Shown here piece by piece: positions 1 to 12,193 of a DNA stretch of 64,000 nt. Position 1 is the first letter of the stretch; each line of letters opens with the position of its first letter. Position numbers and translations under genes: made by a program. The stretch spans positions 159,005,270 through 159,069,269 of the forward strand of contig NC_089220.1 in assembly GCF_963924675.1 (NCBI RefSeq). Reading direction: 5' to 3'. The notes beneath the pieces are model-generated. The model had not been told where the DNA came from. It saw nothing but the letters and a program-made list of their open reading frames with translations, and did not search any database. This DNA is from Phocoena phocoena (lineage: Eukaryota; Chordata; Mammalia; Artiodactyla; Phocoenidae).

Positions 1-496
1 GCTTTATAATAAATATCAGCAGGCAAGCCCCCACCTTCCCCTTCCTTTTTTTGTTTTTTAAACCATGTCTTGGTCATTCTTTCCCCCTTGCCCTTCCGTA
101 TATATTTTGAAACCATGAGAAACCCAGTTAGGGTTTTTATTGAGAGGCTCGAAGCTGAAGATCAGTTTGGGAAGATTTGGCATCAATACTGCATTGGATG
201 GGAGTGGAGGAATGAGATGTATATCTGGTTGTGAGTAGGTGGGGTGGGTTGTACTTGGCTTTGAAGGCCACACTTTTTTTTTTTTTCAGGTTAATCTGTC
301 AAACTCTCATTTCACTGTTTATAACCGCACGGGGAGGGAGTTTCTTAGGGTTATTCAGGGTGTTCTGGTTATTTTGGGGGGTAGAATATTTCTGCTGATT
401 TTCCTGTTCCCCATTGCTATTATTCTTTCTCACAACTCTTGATATTATTTGTACTTGTCATGGTAAGTTTGCCAGAGTTTTCTAGTTGTGTTTTTT

Positions 497-779
497 GTTT
501 TAATTTTATTTATGTTTTTGGCTGTGTTGGGTCTTCGTTTCTGTGCGTGGACTTTCTCTAGTTGCGGCGAGCGGCGGCCCCTCTTCATCGCGGTGCGCGG
601 GCCTCTCACTGTTGCGGCCTCTCGTTGCGGAGCACAGGCTCCAGATGCGCAGGCCCAGTAGTTGTGGCTTATGGGCCCAGTTGCTCCACGGCATGCGGGA
701 TCCTCCCAAACCAGGGCTCGAACCCATGTCCCCTGCATTGGCAGGCAGATTCTCAACCACTGCGCCACCAGGGAAGCCC
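497..779 (-). repeat. CHR-type SINE (long form), inserted in a neighbouring SINE
   Basis: On the minus strand it begins at 779 with the tRNA-related head GGGCTTCCCTGGTGGCGCAG, followed by B-box-like GGTTCGAGCCC, and ends in an A-rich tail (T-rich on the plus strand near 497). It lies immediately against the tail of the SINE at 780-1132. The 14-bp flanking duplication encloses both elements, so this copy entered the other's tail region. Confidence 0.85.
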
Positions 780-1132
780 AGTTGTTTTTTTAATAAATAA
801 ATTTATTTGTTGGCTGCGTTGGGTTTTTGTTGCTGCACGTGGGCTTTCTTTAGTTGTGTCGAGTGGGGGCTGCTCTTCCTTGCGGTATGCGGGCTTCTCA
901 TGGCGGTGGCTTCTCTTGTTGCGGAGCACAGGCTCTAGGCGCGCGGGCTTCAGTAGTTGTGGCACATGGGCTCAGTAGTTGTGGCTCGCGGGCTCTAGAG
1001 CGCAAGCTCTATAGTTGTGGTGCACGGGCTTAGTTGCTCCACGGCATGTGGGATCTTCCTGGACCAGGGCTCGAACCCACGTCCCCTACTTGGCAGGTAG
1101 ATTCTTAACCACTGCGCCACCAGGGAAGCCCC
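780..1132 (-). repeat. CHR-type SINE (long form), host of the previous SINE
   Basis: A long-form CHR SINE with head at 1132 and AATAAATAAA-like tail near 800. A direct repeat TCTAGTTGTGTTTT occurs at 481-494 and 1133-1146. It flanks this SINE together with the one at 497-779, as expected for an original insertion later invaded in its tail. Confidence 0.85.
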
Positions 1133-1302
1133 TCTAGTTGTGTTTTATTAGCTCTAGGTTGTGGCTCTTAATGTTACCTAGATCCAAGCCTTGTTTACTT
1201 TGTATTAGGCTACTGCAGCTATGTCTTTGTTATGAGCCCATTGCAGTACTGTTTCATTTTATGTGCTTAAAGTGCAATATAAAATAATAATAAAATTCAA
1301 AA

Positions 1303-1349
1303 AATTATTTTTTTAATGTGAATATTTTCTTCACATTAAAAAAATAATT
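1303..1349. repeat. Perfect 20-bp inverted repeat with 7-nt loop
   Basis: Arms 1303-1322 and 1330-1349 are exact reverse complements, including matching runs of seven T and seven A, around the loop TATTTTC. The arms are AT-rich (core AATGTGAA). No terminal inverted repeats of a known element or target duplications were recognised around it. Confidence 0.75.
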
Positions 1350-1889
1350 AGGAACCATTGTGTAATTTCAAAACTGGACAGGGAAGTTGTTAAACTATTT
1401 TATTGTCATTTGATGTTTAAGCAGGAAACAAATACTGTCCTGTGTTAAACTTAGTTCTTGAATTTTTGTGAGTTTTGGATTATAGATAAGATCTTTAAGA
1501 ATGTACTAATGCCTTACAAGGTGATCACCCTGTGCCTGTTCATTCGATTCATTACTTCCAAATGTATGTCATATCATTCTTTTATTTATCAGTTCTCCTT
1601 AAGGTGCTGGATCATCAAGCATGATCATTGATCAGAACTTGTCTTTGGGTTTCTATCTTTTCTCAAGTTTGTCCTACTGATACCCATATCTGTAAGATCT
1701 GCTTTCTTCTTTCAAATGAATTTTAGCCTTTAGGACTTGTCTACCTTGGAATCAATGAGTTTCAAGCTTCTAGAGCCTTAATGCTTGTTAGACTGGGCTC
1801 TGAGGAGTTTTCTAAAATCTTTTTTATTGCTAGTGGCAAAACTAGAGATTTGAACATAATTCATATTCGTCATCTTTCCTTTTTTGTTT

Positions 1890-2385
1890 TATTTTTTAAG
1901 ATAAAAATCACATATATTTAAGATGTACACCACCATGATTTGATACACATATACCTAGTGAAATATGACTACAGTCAAGCTAATTAATGTATGTTTTCCT
2001 CATATAGTTACCTTTTTTGGTATGTGTGTGATGAGAGCACTTGAAATCCATTCTCCTAGCACATTCCCAGGATTCAGTATAGTATTATTACCTGTAGTCA
2101 CCATGCTGTACATTGGATCTCTAGACTTATTCATCCTGTACACCTGCAACTTTGTCCCCTTTGACTAATGTCTCCTCATTTTCCCCCACCTCCCCACCCC
2201 TGGTAACCACCATTCTGCTCTCTGCTTCTAGTGTTCAACGTTTTAAGATTCCACATATGAGTGAGATCATGACATGTCTCCCCTACCCCCAGCCCCGTAT
2301 CTGACGTATTGCACTTAGCTTAATGTCCTCCAGTTTCAACGTCTGTCGTGTTTTTACACCATGTGCTGTGTCCATGTTTTTATAT
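1890..2385 (-). mobile_element. Old L1 3'-end fragment
   Basis: The sequence reads as the reverse complement of a mammalian L1M 3' UTR: conserved stretches such as TTTAAGATGTACACCACCATGAT, TAGTCACCATGCTGTACATT and CTGGTAACCACCATTCTGCTC, then an ORF2-terminal stretch near 2300-2350. It has no intact ORF. Boundaries are approximate. Confidence 0.75.
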
Positions 2386-2483
2386 TAATATTTTGGAAAA
2401 TACTTTGCCTTAACTGCAGAGCTGTAGATTGGATAGTTTGATAGATATGATTCAGTTGTGGTTAATTTTTTCTGGTACTTTTT

Positions 2484-2689
2484 TTTTTTTTTTTTTTACG
2501 GTACGCAGGCCTCTCACTGCCGCGACCTCTCCTGTTGCAGAGCACAGGCGCTCCGGACGCGCAAGCTCAGCGGCCATGGCCCACAGGCCCAGCTGCTCCG
2601 CGGCATGTGGGATCCTCCCAGACCGGGGCATGAACCCGCGCCCCTGCATCGGCAGGTGGACTCTCAACCACTGTGCCACCAGGGAAGCC
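2484..2689 (-). repeat. CHR-type SINE (short form)
   Basis: Short-form CHR SINE, minus strand, with head at 2689 and a long poly(T) (the tail) near 2484-2498. A 12-bp target duplication CTGGTACTTTTT is present at 2472-2483 and 2690-2701. It retains many CpG positions. Confidence 0.92.
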
Positions 2690-2701
2690 CTGGTACTTTT
2701 T

Positions 2702-4270
2702 GTATTAAGCAATATTATAAATAGATTCTAATATTATCCCAGCCCCCATTTTATATAAGCAAAATGGAATCTTAGTGAGTTAAAACTTGTATAAAATTTC
2801 ATAACTAGTAAGTGAAAGAGTGTTCAAACCAAGGCTTTCTGATTTCACATTTGTGTGCCTTTTTAAAAAAATGAGTGGTTTTCACCTGTGCACGGGTCTA
2901 GGGATTGCTGTAGGGTGCTGCAGCCTGCTAGTCCCTCTCAGCTTGGGATACTCTTGACTTTTATGGTATTATATTAGAATTGAAAACTAATTTCTTTATA
3001 TCAGACTGCTTCTTTTGCCATCTAAAGATAAAGTGTGAAAGTAAGGAAATTCAAATATGAGAAGGAATTGGTCTCCTTGGAAAAGCTAACTTTGGCTTGG
3101 TGAACATATGCATGCTGCTGTTATACAAATGTTCCAAGCCCGTTCCCCTCCTCCTCCTGCTTTATTCACTCACCCTGTCATATGGAGGGTTGTACACCGC
3201 CAGACGGGTTGTGATGTGGACTTTCATGATTCGATTTGGGAGGCTGGGGAGGGAGTAAACTCAGAGAAAAGTTTTTTCAAGTAATTTGAAATAGTGTCCT
3301 GAATAGTGCTACAGTGTGTGAGGGAAATGGGAAGAATGAAAAAAAGATGATTTTAAGGAGAGTTGTGGCCACCATGATGTTTGAGAAAAATATTTAAAGA
3401 ACTTGAGCCATTTTGAATTTGTTTTTCCCATGAAGACTGGGAACCATGTGGGATATTCTTTTAAATAGGATTTAAGCAGGTAAGATAGCTTCAGATTTTT
3501 TCATTTTGTCTTCACAAATTTACTTTTTTGGTGAAGATCACCATGGTTATACCGTGGAGAACAGATTGGAAAGAGGCTAGATTGGATGCAGGTGGACCAG
3601 TTAGACGGCAGATGCAGTAGCCAAGGTGAGAGATGATAGTAGATTGACTAGGATTAAAGTGTTGGAAACAGAAGGAAACAAATTTCTGGTACTTAAAGGT
3701 AAATGTGACAAGATTTAGTGATATTGGGTATGAAATAAGTGCTAGATGTCTGAACTATATAACTTGATAGAGAACTGAAGTAGGAAGTAAAGTTGACTCT
3801 GTGTGTGATTTTGGGCACATTCATTTTGAGGTACCATTGAAATATCCCAGAGGAACATAGCAGGTGTTTGTATGATTTTGTAGCGCAGAGGAGAGATCTA
3901 GAATAGAGAAAAGTTTATGTGAGTGTAAGAGTAATTTAGACCTGAATGTGGATGAGTTTGCCAAGGATAAAAGGGGAAGATCCTACAACTAAACCGGGAG
4001 GCACCATACCTGTCAGGCAGCCTTGTAAAGGAGACACAGGATGAGTGTTGAGTGTTCGGGAGTTAGGAGCACACCAAGGTGAGTGGTGATCCATCTTTTT
4101 TTTTTTCCTTTCCAGTGAAATCTCTATTTTTCCTTTTGTGGAATAATGAGTACCTAAACTTAATTCCATGTCAAGCAAAATTTAGCTAAAATTTGTACTA
4201 GTTAATCTTGTGCTGGAACTGTCAGACAAGGAAGGAGTTTGAGATATGTAGGGGCACACACACACAAAAA
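2702..4270. other. Unassigned intronic sequence
   Basis: No exon, RNA gene or confidently nameable repeat seen. Short ORFs here lack splice context and recognisable domains. Confidence 0.6.
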
Positions 4271-4726
4271 TGTAGCTAACTGCAGTTTAACAAGTTAGCC
4301 TGCCATAGTTTCATGGATGCTGGTAGAAGACACAAGACTTCTCAGTCAGAGACATCGGACTTGATTCCTCGCAGTAGCAGGATCGGAGTTGTTAGCGTTC
4401 GAGTTGGTTTCCTAGCCCCATGCTCCATAGAGGGCTGTGAGGAGGGTGAGTGATGCCTGTGGTGGCGCCGCTCCTACATTTGCAGTGCAGCCTGTTACAG
4501 GAGAGGAACCTCCAGACCTTCATAATGGGCAGTAAGCCTGCCTGACCTTAATCCTGGAGGGAGGTGACGTCTTTATTGTGCTAGATGGTGAACAAACCTG
4601 CCCTTTGTTCCTGAGGGAGGCATTTCTATCCTTCCTGGCTGTTCGCTGTTCGCTGGACAGACATACTTAAGATAGTCTGGAACAAAGAGAGGCAGCGCCT
4701 CCACCTACAAGATGCACAGAAATGCA
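4271..4726 (-). repeat. ERV LTR (3' LTR in the proposed orientation)
   Basis: About 456 bp. In minus orientation it starts TGCATTTCTGTGCATCTTG and ends ...CTACA. It aligns with 17923-18339 along its length but with many substitutions and indels, suggesting an old insertion. Confidence 0.75.
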
Positions 4727-6640
4727 GTGGGCCCAAGGATAATTGCCTTCCAACAGCATTCACCCCTCATGTCTCTCCCTTCTTGGCTTCTGGTAAAATT
4801 TCCCATGATTATGCTCTTCATTGGCCACCCTGAGTAATCTGTCTGACAGAGCCAGGTACTGGAGCCATTCAGTTTGTCTCATAAAATATGTAATTTAGTT
4901 TACGTACTATCAACATGGTAGCAGGATGAGGCCAAACTGCAATCTTGACCTCAACTATGCTCCCCAGGGTCCTAGACCAGCCAGCTGAACAAATACATAA
5001 ACCTTCAGGGTCTGCCTTAGAGAGCCAAGTGGCTTTCTCTTTAAGTTTCTGTACTGACTTTCTACTTGACCCAAGTACTGCAGGAGTATTAGGGAATGCA
5101 CAGATTTGGCCTCCCTGCAGGAAGGAAGTCTAGGGCAGTTCTGTCATCCATAATGATCCTGGCCCCTGAGCTGACACTGACCTGAATGGCTCCAGGGCTG
5201 ATACGATCTCATTGTTCACCTCTGCTAAAGTCAGGGACAGATTTCAAACTACTATTTCTAATTGGATAACTCCCATTTCAGGCATAAATGCCTCAGAGCA
5301 GATTACACATAATTAACAAGTCAGTTATCCTTCTGGGAGGGCCCCCTCCGCCCAATCAAGAATAGCCTTACTTTGGAGAGGTCACAGCCGTCTGGGGATA
5401 CAGGATCTACTGGTGGTGCTTGCTTAAACACTTGCAGGTCTCTTACGATCACCCCTGCAGTGCACATCACCACATTTCTGGACGGAAGTAAGGTAATGCC
5501 TGGCTTCCGCGTGAGTACACCTGTGAAGAATGTGGTGCTTACAGTTGTCGTCTGCCCTCCCATCCCCCGACCCCAGGTGGGACCTACTTAGCGAGCACAG
5601 GCTGGCAGTTTCTCCAGTGTTGCCTCCTGGACAGCTGGCAAGCCTTAGGGCTCCCAGTTCAGTACAAATAACTGAGTCTAGTACTTCTTTTTGTTTATGG
5701 AGGTGTTACCTGAAGGCAGTCAGTCCAGTCTGTCCTGTTTGTCTGTGCCACCTGTCAGGTAGCATTCACCTGCCCCTTAGGGGTGGCCGAATGATAGCTA
5801 CAGGAATTGGGCGGGGTGGGGGTGGGGTTTGGAAAGACACCTGGAGGTATTGGCAGGTGTTCTCTGTGGGAGGCTCAGGGGCTAGGACCATCTTCTTCTG
5901 CTTTCCTAAGATTTTTCCGTGACCTTGAGGAGGATGATCACGTGGTGATTGGAGCTGTCCAGCAGGGCGTGGCAGAGCTGGCAGGCAGCTCAGTTTATGG
6001 AGGCACTTGCACAATCTGGGAGAGCCACACCTGGGACTTCTCCTTTGTGAGGAAGGTTCTGGGGGATTCAGAAAGACAGAATCACTATGTCCCTCCTTCT
6101 TACCTCCTGAGGTTTAAAGTTTTTCTTTCACTGGTGCCAGGGTTGTTCTCCTTCCACCGCTACAGAGTCGGTGTGTCCCATTCCAATCACTAACCTTTCC
6201 CTTTTTCCCGATTATCCCTGACCCTCACCCTGACCTTTTTTGTCTGGAAGGGTCAGGTGCCAGAGGGATGAGAGCATTTTTATTAAACTTAGAGATCCTA
6301 TTATGTCCACCACTTTGGTCCACATGGTACAATGTAAGGGGATTTGGTGAGCAGAATACTTAAGACCACAGAAGTACAACAAGAAAATTCAGGCGGCTAA
6401 ACCACAATTAAGTTAAAATTCCCAAGGCCACCTTTTGGCTGGGCTGCCACCCAGAGGCTGTACCGATCAGGCCAGCATGGGGTCTCCATTAGGGGAAAGA
6501 ATGAAGCGTCACACTCGGGCGGATCCCAAGTGGCCAAGAGGAGACATTCTCTTTCTGGGAACACCCATGTTCAGTGACCAACCTGCTTTGCTGACATATG
6601 TAAACCAGGAAGAGTCAAAGGGGGTATAGTCAGAAATCTT
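4727..6640 (-). mobile_element. ERV internal segment, 3' portion, decayed
   Basis: The sequence lies between the 3' LTR and the old L1 insertion. Minus-strand open stretches at 5321-5563 and 5766-6014 have no domain I can identify. By position this should be 3' pol and beyond. I assign it to the ERV from location only. Confidence 0.5.
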
Positions 6641-6644
6641 TTAG

Positions 6645-7431
6645 AGTTGACTAAAAAAAATGTTTTTTAATTGTGGTAAAATACACGTAACAAGATTTCC
6701 CATCTTAACTATTTTTAAGTGTACAGTTCAGTAGTGTTAAGTACATTCACAGTGTTGTGTAGCCAGTCTCCAGAACTGTTTTCATCTTGCAAGACTGAAA
6801 CTCTGTGCCCATTAAACAACAGCTTAATTGCTCTCTCCCTGCAGCCCCTGGCAACCACCATGTTACCTTCTGTCTCTATGAATTTGACTACTCTAGGCAT
6901 CTCATATAAGTGGGGTCATACAATACTTGTTCTTTTGCAACTGCTTATTTCACTCAGCATAATATCCTCAGGTTCATCCATGTTGTAGTATGTGTCAGAA
7001 TTTCCTCCCTTTTTAAGGCTGAATAATAGTCCATTGAATGAATATATATACCACATTTTGTTTATCCATTTTTTCATTGATGGACACTAGGGTTACTTCC
7101 ACCTTTTGGCTCTTGTGAATAACACCACTATAAACATAAGTGTACAGATACCTCTTGGAGACTCTGCTTACAATTCTCTGGGGTATATACCCAGCAGTGG
7201 AATTGCTGGACCATATGGTAATTCTATATTTAAGTATTTAGGACCCACCATTCTGTTTTCCACAGCTGCTGTACTGTTTTACATTCCTACCAGCAGTGCA
7301 CAAGGGTTCCAATTGCTCCACCTCCTTGCCAACATTTGTTATTTTCTTTTGTTCTTTGCGGGAGGCGGATAGCAGCCATCCTGATGGGTGTGATGTCTCA
7401 TTTTGTTTTTTTTATATGAGTTATCTATTTT
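6645..7431 (-). mobile_element. Old L1 (L1M-type), 3' piece, split by a younger L1
   Basis: Minus-strand L1: T-rich (tail) at 6650-6672, 3' UTR motifs such as GTGGTAAAATACACGTAAC, then decayed ORF2 C-terminal sequence (plus-strand marker GGGGTATATACCCAGCAGTGG near 7181). It breaks at the perfect target duplication at 7419-7431 and resumes at 15001. Confidence 0.85.
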
Positions 7432-8646
7432 TTTGTTTTTTTTACATCTTTATTGAAGTATAATTGCTTTACAGTGGTGTGTTTCTGCTTTATAACAAAG
7501 TGAATCAGTTATACATATACATATGTTCCCATATCTCTTCCCTCTTGAGTCTCCCTCCCTCCCACCCTCCCTATCCCACCCCTCCAGGCGGTCACAAAGC
7601 ACCGAGCTGATCTCCCTGTGCTATGAGGCTGCTTCCCACTAGCTATCTATTTTACGTTTGGTAGTATATATATGTCCATGCCACTCTCTCGCTTAGTCAC
7701 AGCTTACCCTTCCGCCACCCCATATCCTCAAGTCCTCTAGTAGGTCTGTGTCTTTAATCCTGTCTTACCCCTAGGCTCTTCATGACATTTTTTTCCTTAA
7801 ATTCCATATATATGTGTTAGCATACAGTATTTGTCTTTCTCTTTCTGACTTACTTCACTGTGTATGACAGACTCTGGGTCCATCCACCTCATTACAAATA
7901 GCTCAATTTCATTTCTTTTTATGGCTGAGTAATATTCCATTGTATATATGTGCCACATCTTCTTTATCCATTCATCCGATGACGGACACATAGGTTGTTT
8001 CCATCTCCGGGCTATTGTAACTAGAGCTGCAGTGAACATTTTGGTACATGACTTTTTGAATTGTGGTTTTCTCAGGGTTTATGCCCAGTAGTGAGATTGC
8101 TGGGTCATATGGTACTTCTATTTGTAGTTTCTCAAGGAATTTCCATACTGTTCTCCATTGTGGCTGTACCAATTCACATTCCCACCAGCAGTGCAAGAGT
8201 ATTCCCTTTTCTCCACACCCTCTCCAGCATTTATTGTTTCTAGATTTTTTGATGATGGCCATTCTGACTGGTGTGAGATGATATCTCATTGTAATTTTGA
8301 TTTGCATTTCTCTAATGATTAATGATGTTAAGCATTCTTTCATGTGTTTGTTGGCAGTCTGTATATCTTCTTTGGAGAAATGTCTATTTAGGTCTTCTGC
8401 CCATTGTTGGACTGGGTTGTTTGTTTTTTTGTTATTGAGCTGCATGAGCTGCTTATAAATTTTGGAGATTAATCCTTTGTCAGTTGCTTCATTTGCAAAT
8501 ATTTTCTCCCATTCTGAGGGTTGTCTTTTGGTCTTGTTTATGGTTTCCTTTGCTGTGCAAAAGCTTTCAAGTTTCATTAGGTCCCATTTGTTTATTTTTG
8601 TTTTTATTTCCATTTCTCTAGGAGGTGGGTCAAAAAGGATCTTGCT

Positions 8647-8850
8647 GGGCTTCCCTGGTGGCGCAGTGGTTGAGAGTCCACCTGCCGATGCAGGGGACAC
8701 GGGTTCGTGCCCCAGTCTGGGAGGATCCCGTGTGCCACAGAGCGGCTGGGCCCGTGAGCCATGGCCACTGGGCCTGCGTGTCCAGAGCCTGTGCTCCGCA
8801 GCGTGAGAGGCCACAGCAGTGAGAGGCCCGCGTACTGCAAAAAAAAAAAA
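8647..8850 (+). repeat. CHR-type SINE (short form) inside L1 ORF2
   Basis: Plus-strand short-form CHR SINE ending in a 12-A tail. Target duplication AAGGATCTTGCT is at 8635-8646 and 8849-8860. It interrupts L1 ORF2 and so is younger than that L1. Confidence 0.95.
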
Positions 8851-10441
8851 GGATCTTGCTGTGATTTATGTCATAGAGTGTTCTGCCTATGTTTTCCTCT
8901 AAGAGTTTTAGAGTGTCTGGCCTTACATTTAGGTCTTTAATCCATTTTGAGCTTATTTATGTGTATGGTCTTAGGGAGTGATCTAATCTCATACTTTTAC
9001 ATGTACCTGTCCAGTTTTCCCAGCACCACTTACTGAAGAGGCTGTCCTTTCTCCACTGTACATTCCTGCCTCCTTTATCAAAGATAAGGTGACCATATAT
9101 GTGTGGGTTTATCTCTGGGCTTTCTGTCCTGTTCCATTGAACTATCTTTCTGTTTTTGTGCCAGTACCATACTGTCTTGATTACTGTAGCTTTGTAGTAT
9201 AGTCTGAAGTCAGGGAGCCTGATTCCTCCAGCTCCTTTTTTCTTTCTCAAGATTGCTTTGGCTATTCAGGGTCTTTTGTGTTTCCATACAAATTGTGAAA
9301 TTTTTTGTTCTAGTTCTGTGAAAAATGCCAGTGGTAGTTTGATAGGGATTGCATTGAATCTGTAGATTGCTTTGGGTAGTAGAGTCATTTTCACAATGTT
9401 GATTCTTCCAATCCAAGAACATGGTATATCTCTCCATCTATTTGTATCATCTTTAATTTCTTTCATCAGTGTCTTATAATTTTCTGCAAACAGGTCTTTT
9501 GTCTCCTTAGGTAGGTTTATTCTTAGATATTTTATTCTTTTTGTTACAGTGGTAAATGGGAGTGTTTCCTTGATTTCACTTTAAGATTTTTCATCATTAG
9601 TGTATAGGAATGCCAGAGATTTCTGTGCATCAATTTTGTATCCTGCTACTTTACCAAATTCATGATTAGCTCTAGTAGTTTTCTGGTAGCATCTTTAGAG
9701 TTCTCTATGTATAGTATCATATCATCTGCAAACAGTGACAGCTTTACTTCTTCTTCTCCGATTTGGATTCCTTTTATTTCCTTTTCTTCTCTGATTGCTG
9801 TGGCTAAAACTTCCAAAACTATGTTGAATAAGAGTGGTGAGAGTGGGCAACCTTGTCTTGTTCCTGATCTTAGCAGAAATGGATTCAGTTTTTCACCACT
9901 GAGGACGATGTTGGCTGTGGGTTTTTCATATACGGCCTTTATTACATTGAGGAAAGTTCCCTCTATGCCTACTTTCTGCTGGGTTTTTATCATAAATGGG
10001 TGTTGAATTTTGTCAAAAACTTTCTCTGCATCTATTGAGATGATCATATGGTTTTTCTCCTTCAATTTGTTAATATGGTGTATCACGTTGATTGATTTGT
10101 GTATATTGAAGAATCCTTGCATTCCTGAAATAAACTCCACTTGATCATGGTGTATGATCCTTTTAATGTGCTGTTGGATTCTGTTTGCTAGTATTTTGTT
10201 GAGGATTTTTGCATCTCTATTCATCAGTGATATTGGCCTGTAGTTTTCTTTCTCTGTGACATCCTTGTCTGGTTTTGGTATCAGGGTGACGTTGGCCTCG
10301 TAGAATGAGTTTGGAGGTGTTCCTCCCTCTGCTATATTTTGGAAGAGTTTGAGAAGGGTAGGTGTTAGCTCTTCTCTAAATGTTTGATAGAATTCGCCTG
10401 TGAAGCCATCTGGTCCTGGGCTTTTGTTTGTTGGAAGATTT

Positions 10442-10645
10442 CTTTTTTTTTTCCCAGTACGCGGGCCTCTCACTGTTGTGGCCTCACCCGTTGTGGAGCA
10501 CAGGCTCCGGATGCGCAGGCTCAGTGGCCATGGCTCACAGGCCCAGCCGCTCTGTGGCATGCGGGATCTTCCCGGACCGGGGCACGAACCCATGTCCCCT
10601 GCATCGGCAGGTGGACTGTCAACCACTGTGCCACCAGGGAAGCCC
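10442..10645 (-). repeat. CHR-type SINE (short form) inside L1 ORF2
   Basis: Minus-strand short-form CHR SINE. The duplicated target GTTGGAAGATT is at 10430-10440 and again from 10647. It splits the endonuclease/linker part of L1 ORF2 from the reverse transcriptase part, and the open frames on both sides run into SINE sequence. Confidence 0.95.
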
Positions 10646-12193
10646 TGTTGGAAGATTTTTAATCACAGTTTCAATTTCAGTGCTTGTGATTGGTCTGTTC
10701 ATATTTTCTATTTCTTCCTGATTCAGTCTTGGCAGGTTGTGCATTTCTAAGAATTTGTCCATTTCTTCCAGGTTGTCCATTTTATTGGCATAGAGTTGCT
10801 TGTAGTAATCTCTCATGATCTTTTGTATTTCTGCAGTGTCAGTTGTTACTTCCCCTTTTTCATTTCTAATTCTATTGATTTGAGTCTTCTCCCTTTTTTT
10901 CTTGATGAGTCTGGCTAATGGTTTATCAATTTTGTTTATCTTCTCAAAGAACCAGCTTTTAGTTTTATTGATCTTTGCTATTGTTTCCTTCATTTCTTTT
11001 TCATTTATTTCTGATCTGTTCTTTATGATTCCTTTCCTTCTGCTAACTTTGGGGTTTTTTTGTTCTTCTTTCTCTAATTGCTTTAGGTGCAAGGTTAGGT
11101 TGTTTATTCGAGATGTTTCCTGTTTCTTAAGGTAGGATTGTATTGCTATAAACTTCCCTCTTAGATCTGCTTTTGCTGCATCCCATAGGTTTTGGGTCGT
11201 CATGTCTCCATTGTCATTTGTTTCTAGGTATTTGTTGATTTCCTCTTTGATTTCTTCAGTGATCACTTCGTTATTAAGTAGTGCACTGTTTAGCCTCCAT
11301 GTGTTTGTAGTTTTTACAGATCTTTTCCTGTAACTGATATCTAGTCTCATAGTGTTGTGGTCGGAAAAGATACTTGATACAATTTCAATTTTCTTAAATT
11401 TACCAAGGCTTGATTTGTGACCCAAGATATGATCTATCCTGGAGAACGTTCCATGAGCACTTGAGAAAAATGTGTATTCTGTTGTTTTTGGATGGAATGT
11501 CCTATAAATATCAATTAAGTCCATCTTGTTTAATGTATCATTTAAAGCTTGTGTTTCCTTATTTATTTTCATTTTGGATGATCTGTCCATTGGTGAAAAT
11601 GGGGTGTTAAAGTCCCCTACTATGAATGTGTTACTGTCGATTTCCCCTTTTATGGCTGTTAGTATTTGCCTTATGTATTGAGGTGCTCCTGTGTTGGGTG
11701 CATAAATATTTACAATTGTTATATCTTCTTGGGTCAATCCCTTGATCATTATGTAGTGTCCTTCTTTGTCTCTTCTAATAGTCTTTATTTTAAAGTCTAT
11801 TTTGTCTGATATGAGAATTGCTACTCCAGCTTTCTTTTGGTTTCCATTTGCACGGAATATCTTTTTCCATCCCCTTACTTTCAGTCTGTATGTGTCTCTA
11901 GGTCTGAAGTGGGTCTCTTGTAGACAGCATATATATGGGTCTTGTTTTTGTATCCATTCAGCCAGTCTGTGTCTTTTGGTGGGAGCATTTTAATTCATTT
12001 ACATTTCAGGTAATTATCGATATGTGTGTTCCTATTCCCATTTTCTTAATTGTTTTGCGTTTGTTATTGTAGGTCTTTTCCTTCTCTTGTGTTTCTTGCT
12101 TAGAGAAGTTCCTTTAGTATTTGTTGTAAAGCTGGTTTGGTGGTGCTGAAATTTCTCAGCTTTAGCTTGTCTGTAAAGGTTTTAATTTCTCCA

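Larger units (their letters stand above)
7797..12000 (-). pseudogene. L1 ORF2 (endonuclease / reverse transcriptase), disrupted
   Basis: ORF2p nicks target DNA and copies L1 RNA. The endonuclease part is visible in the minus-strand stretch 11749-10646 (NIYAPN, VGDFNTP, FSRIDHILGH, SDHNTMRLDI). The reverse transcriptase part lies in 10441-9646 with [12 protein letters not shown] and the catalytic [10 protein letters not shown]-terminal parts lie at 9466-8957 and 8634-7797, with a CWRGCGEKG cysteine segment and MEYYSAIKRNE near the end. The frame is broken by SINEs at 10442-10645 and 8647-8850 and by several further frameshifts or stops; the original start codon region (near 12000) has also decayed. 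Confidence 0.9.

Noticed and set aside
505..978. ORFs of 84-138 codons across the first SINE pair, and similar ORFs in every CHR SINE
   Set aside because: They are translations of SINE sequence (the same peptides recur on both strands at each copy). Not genes.
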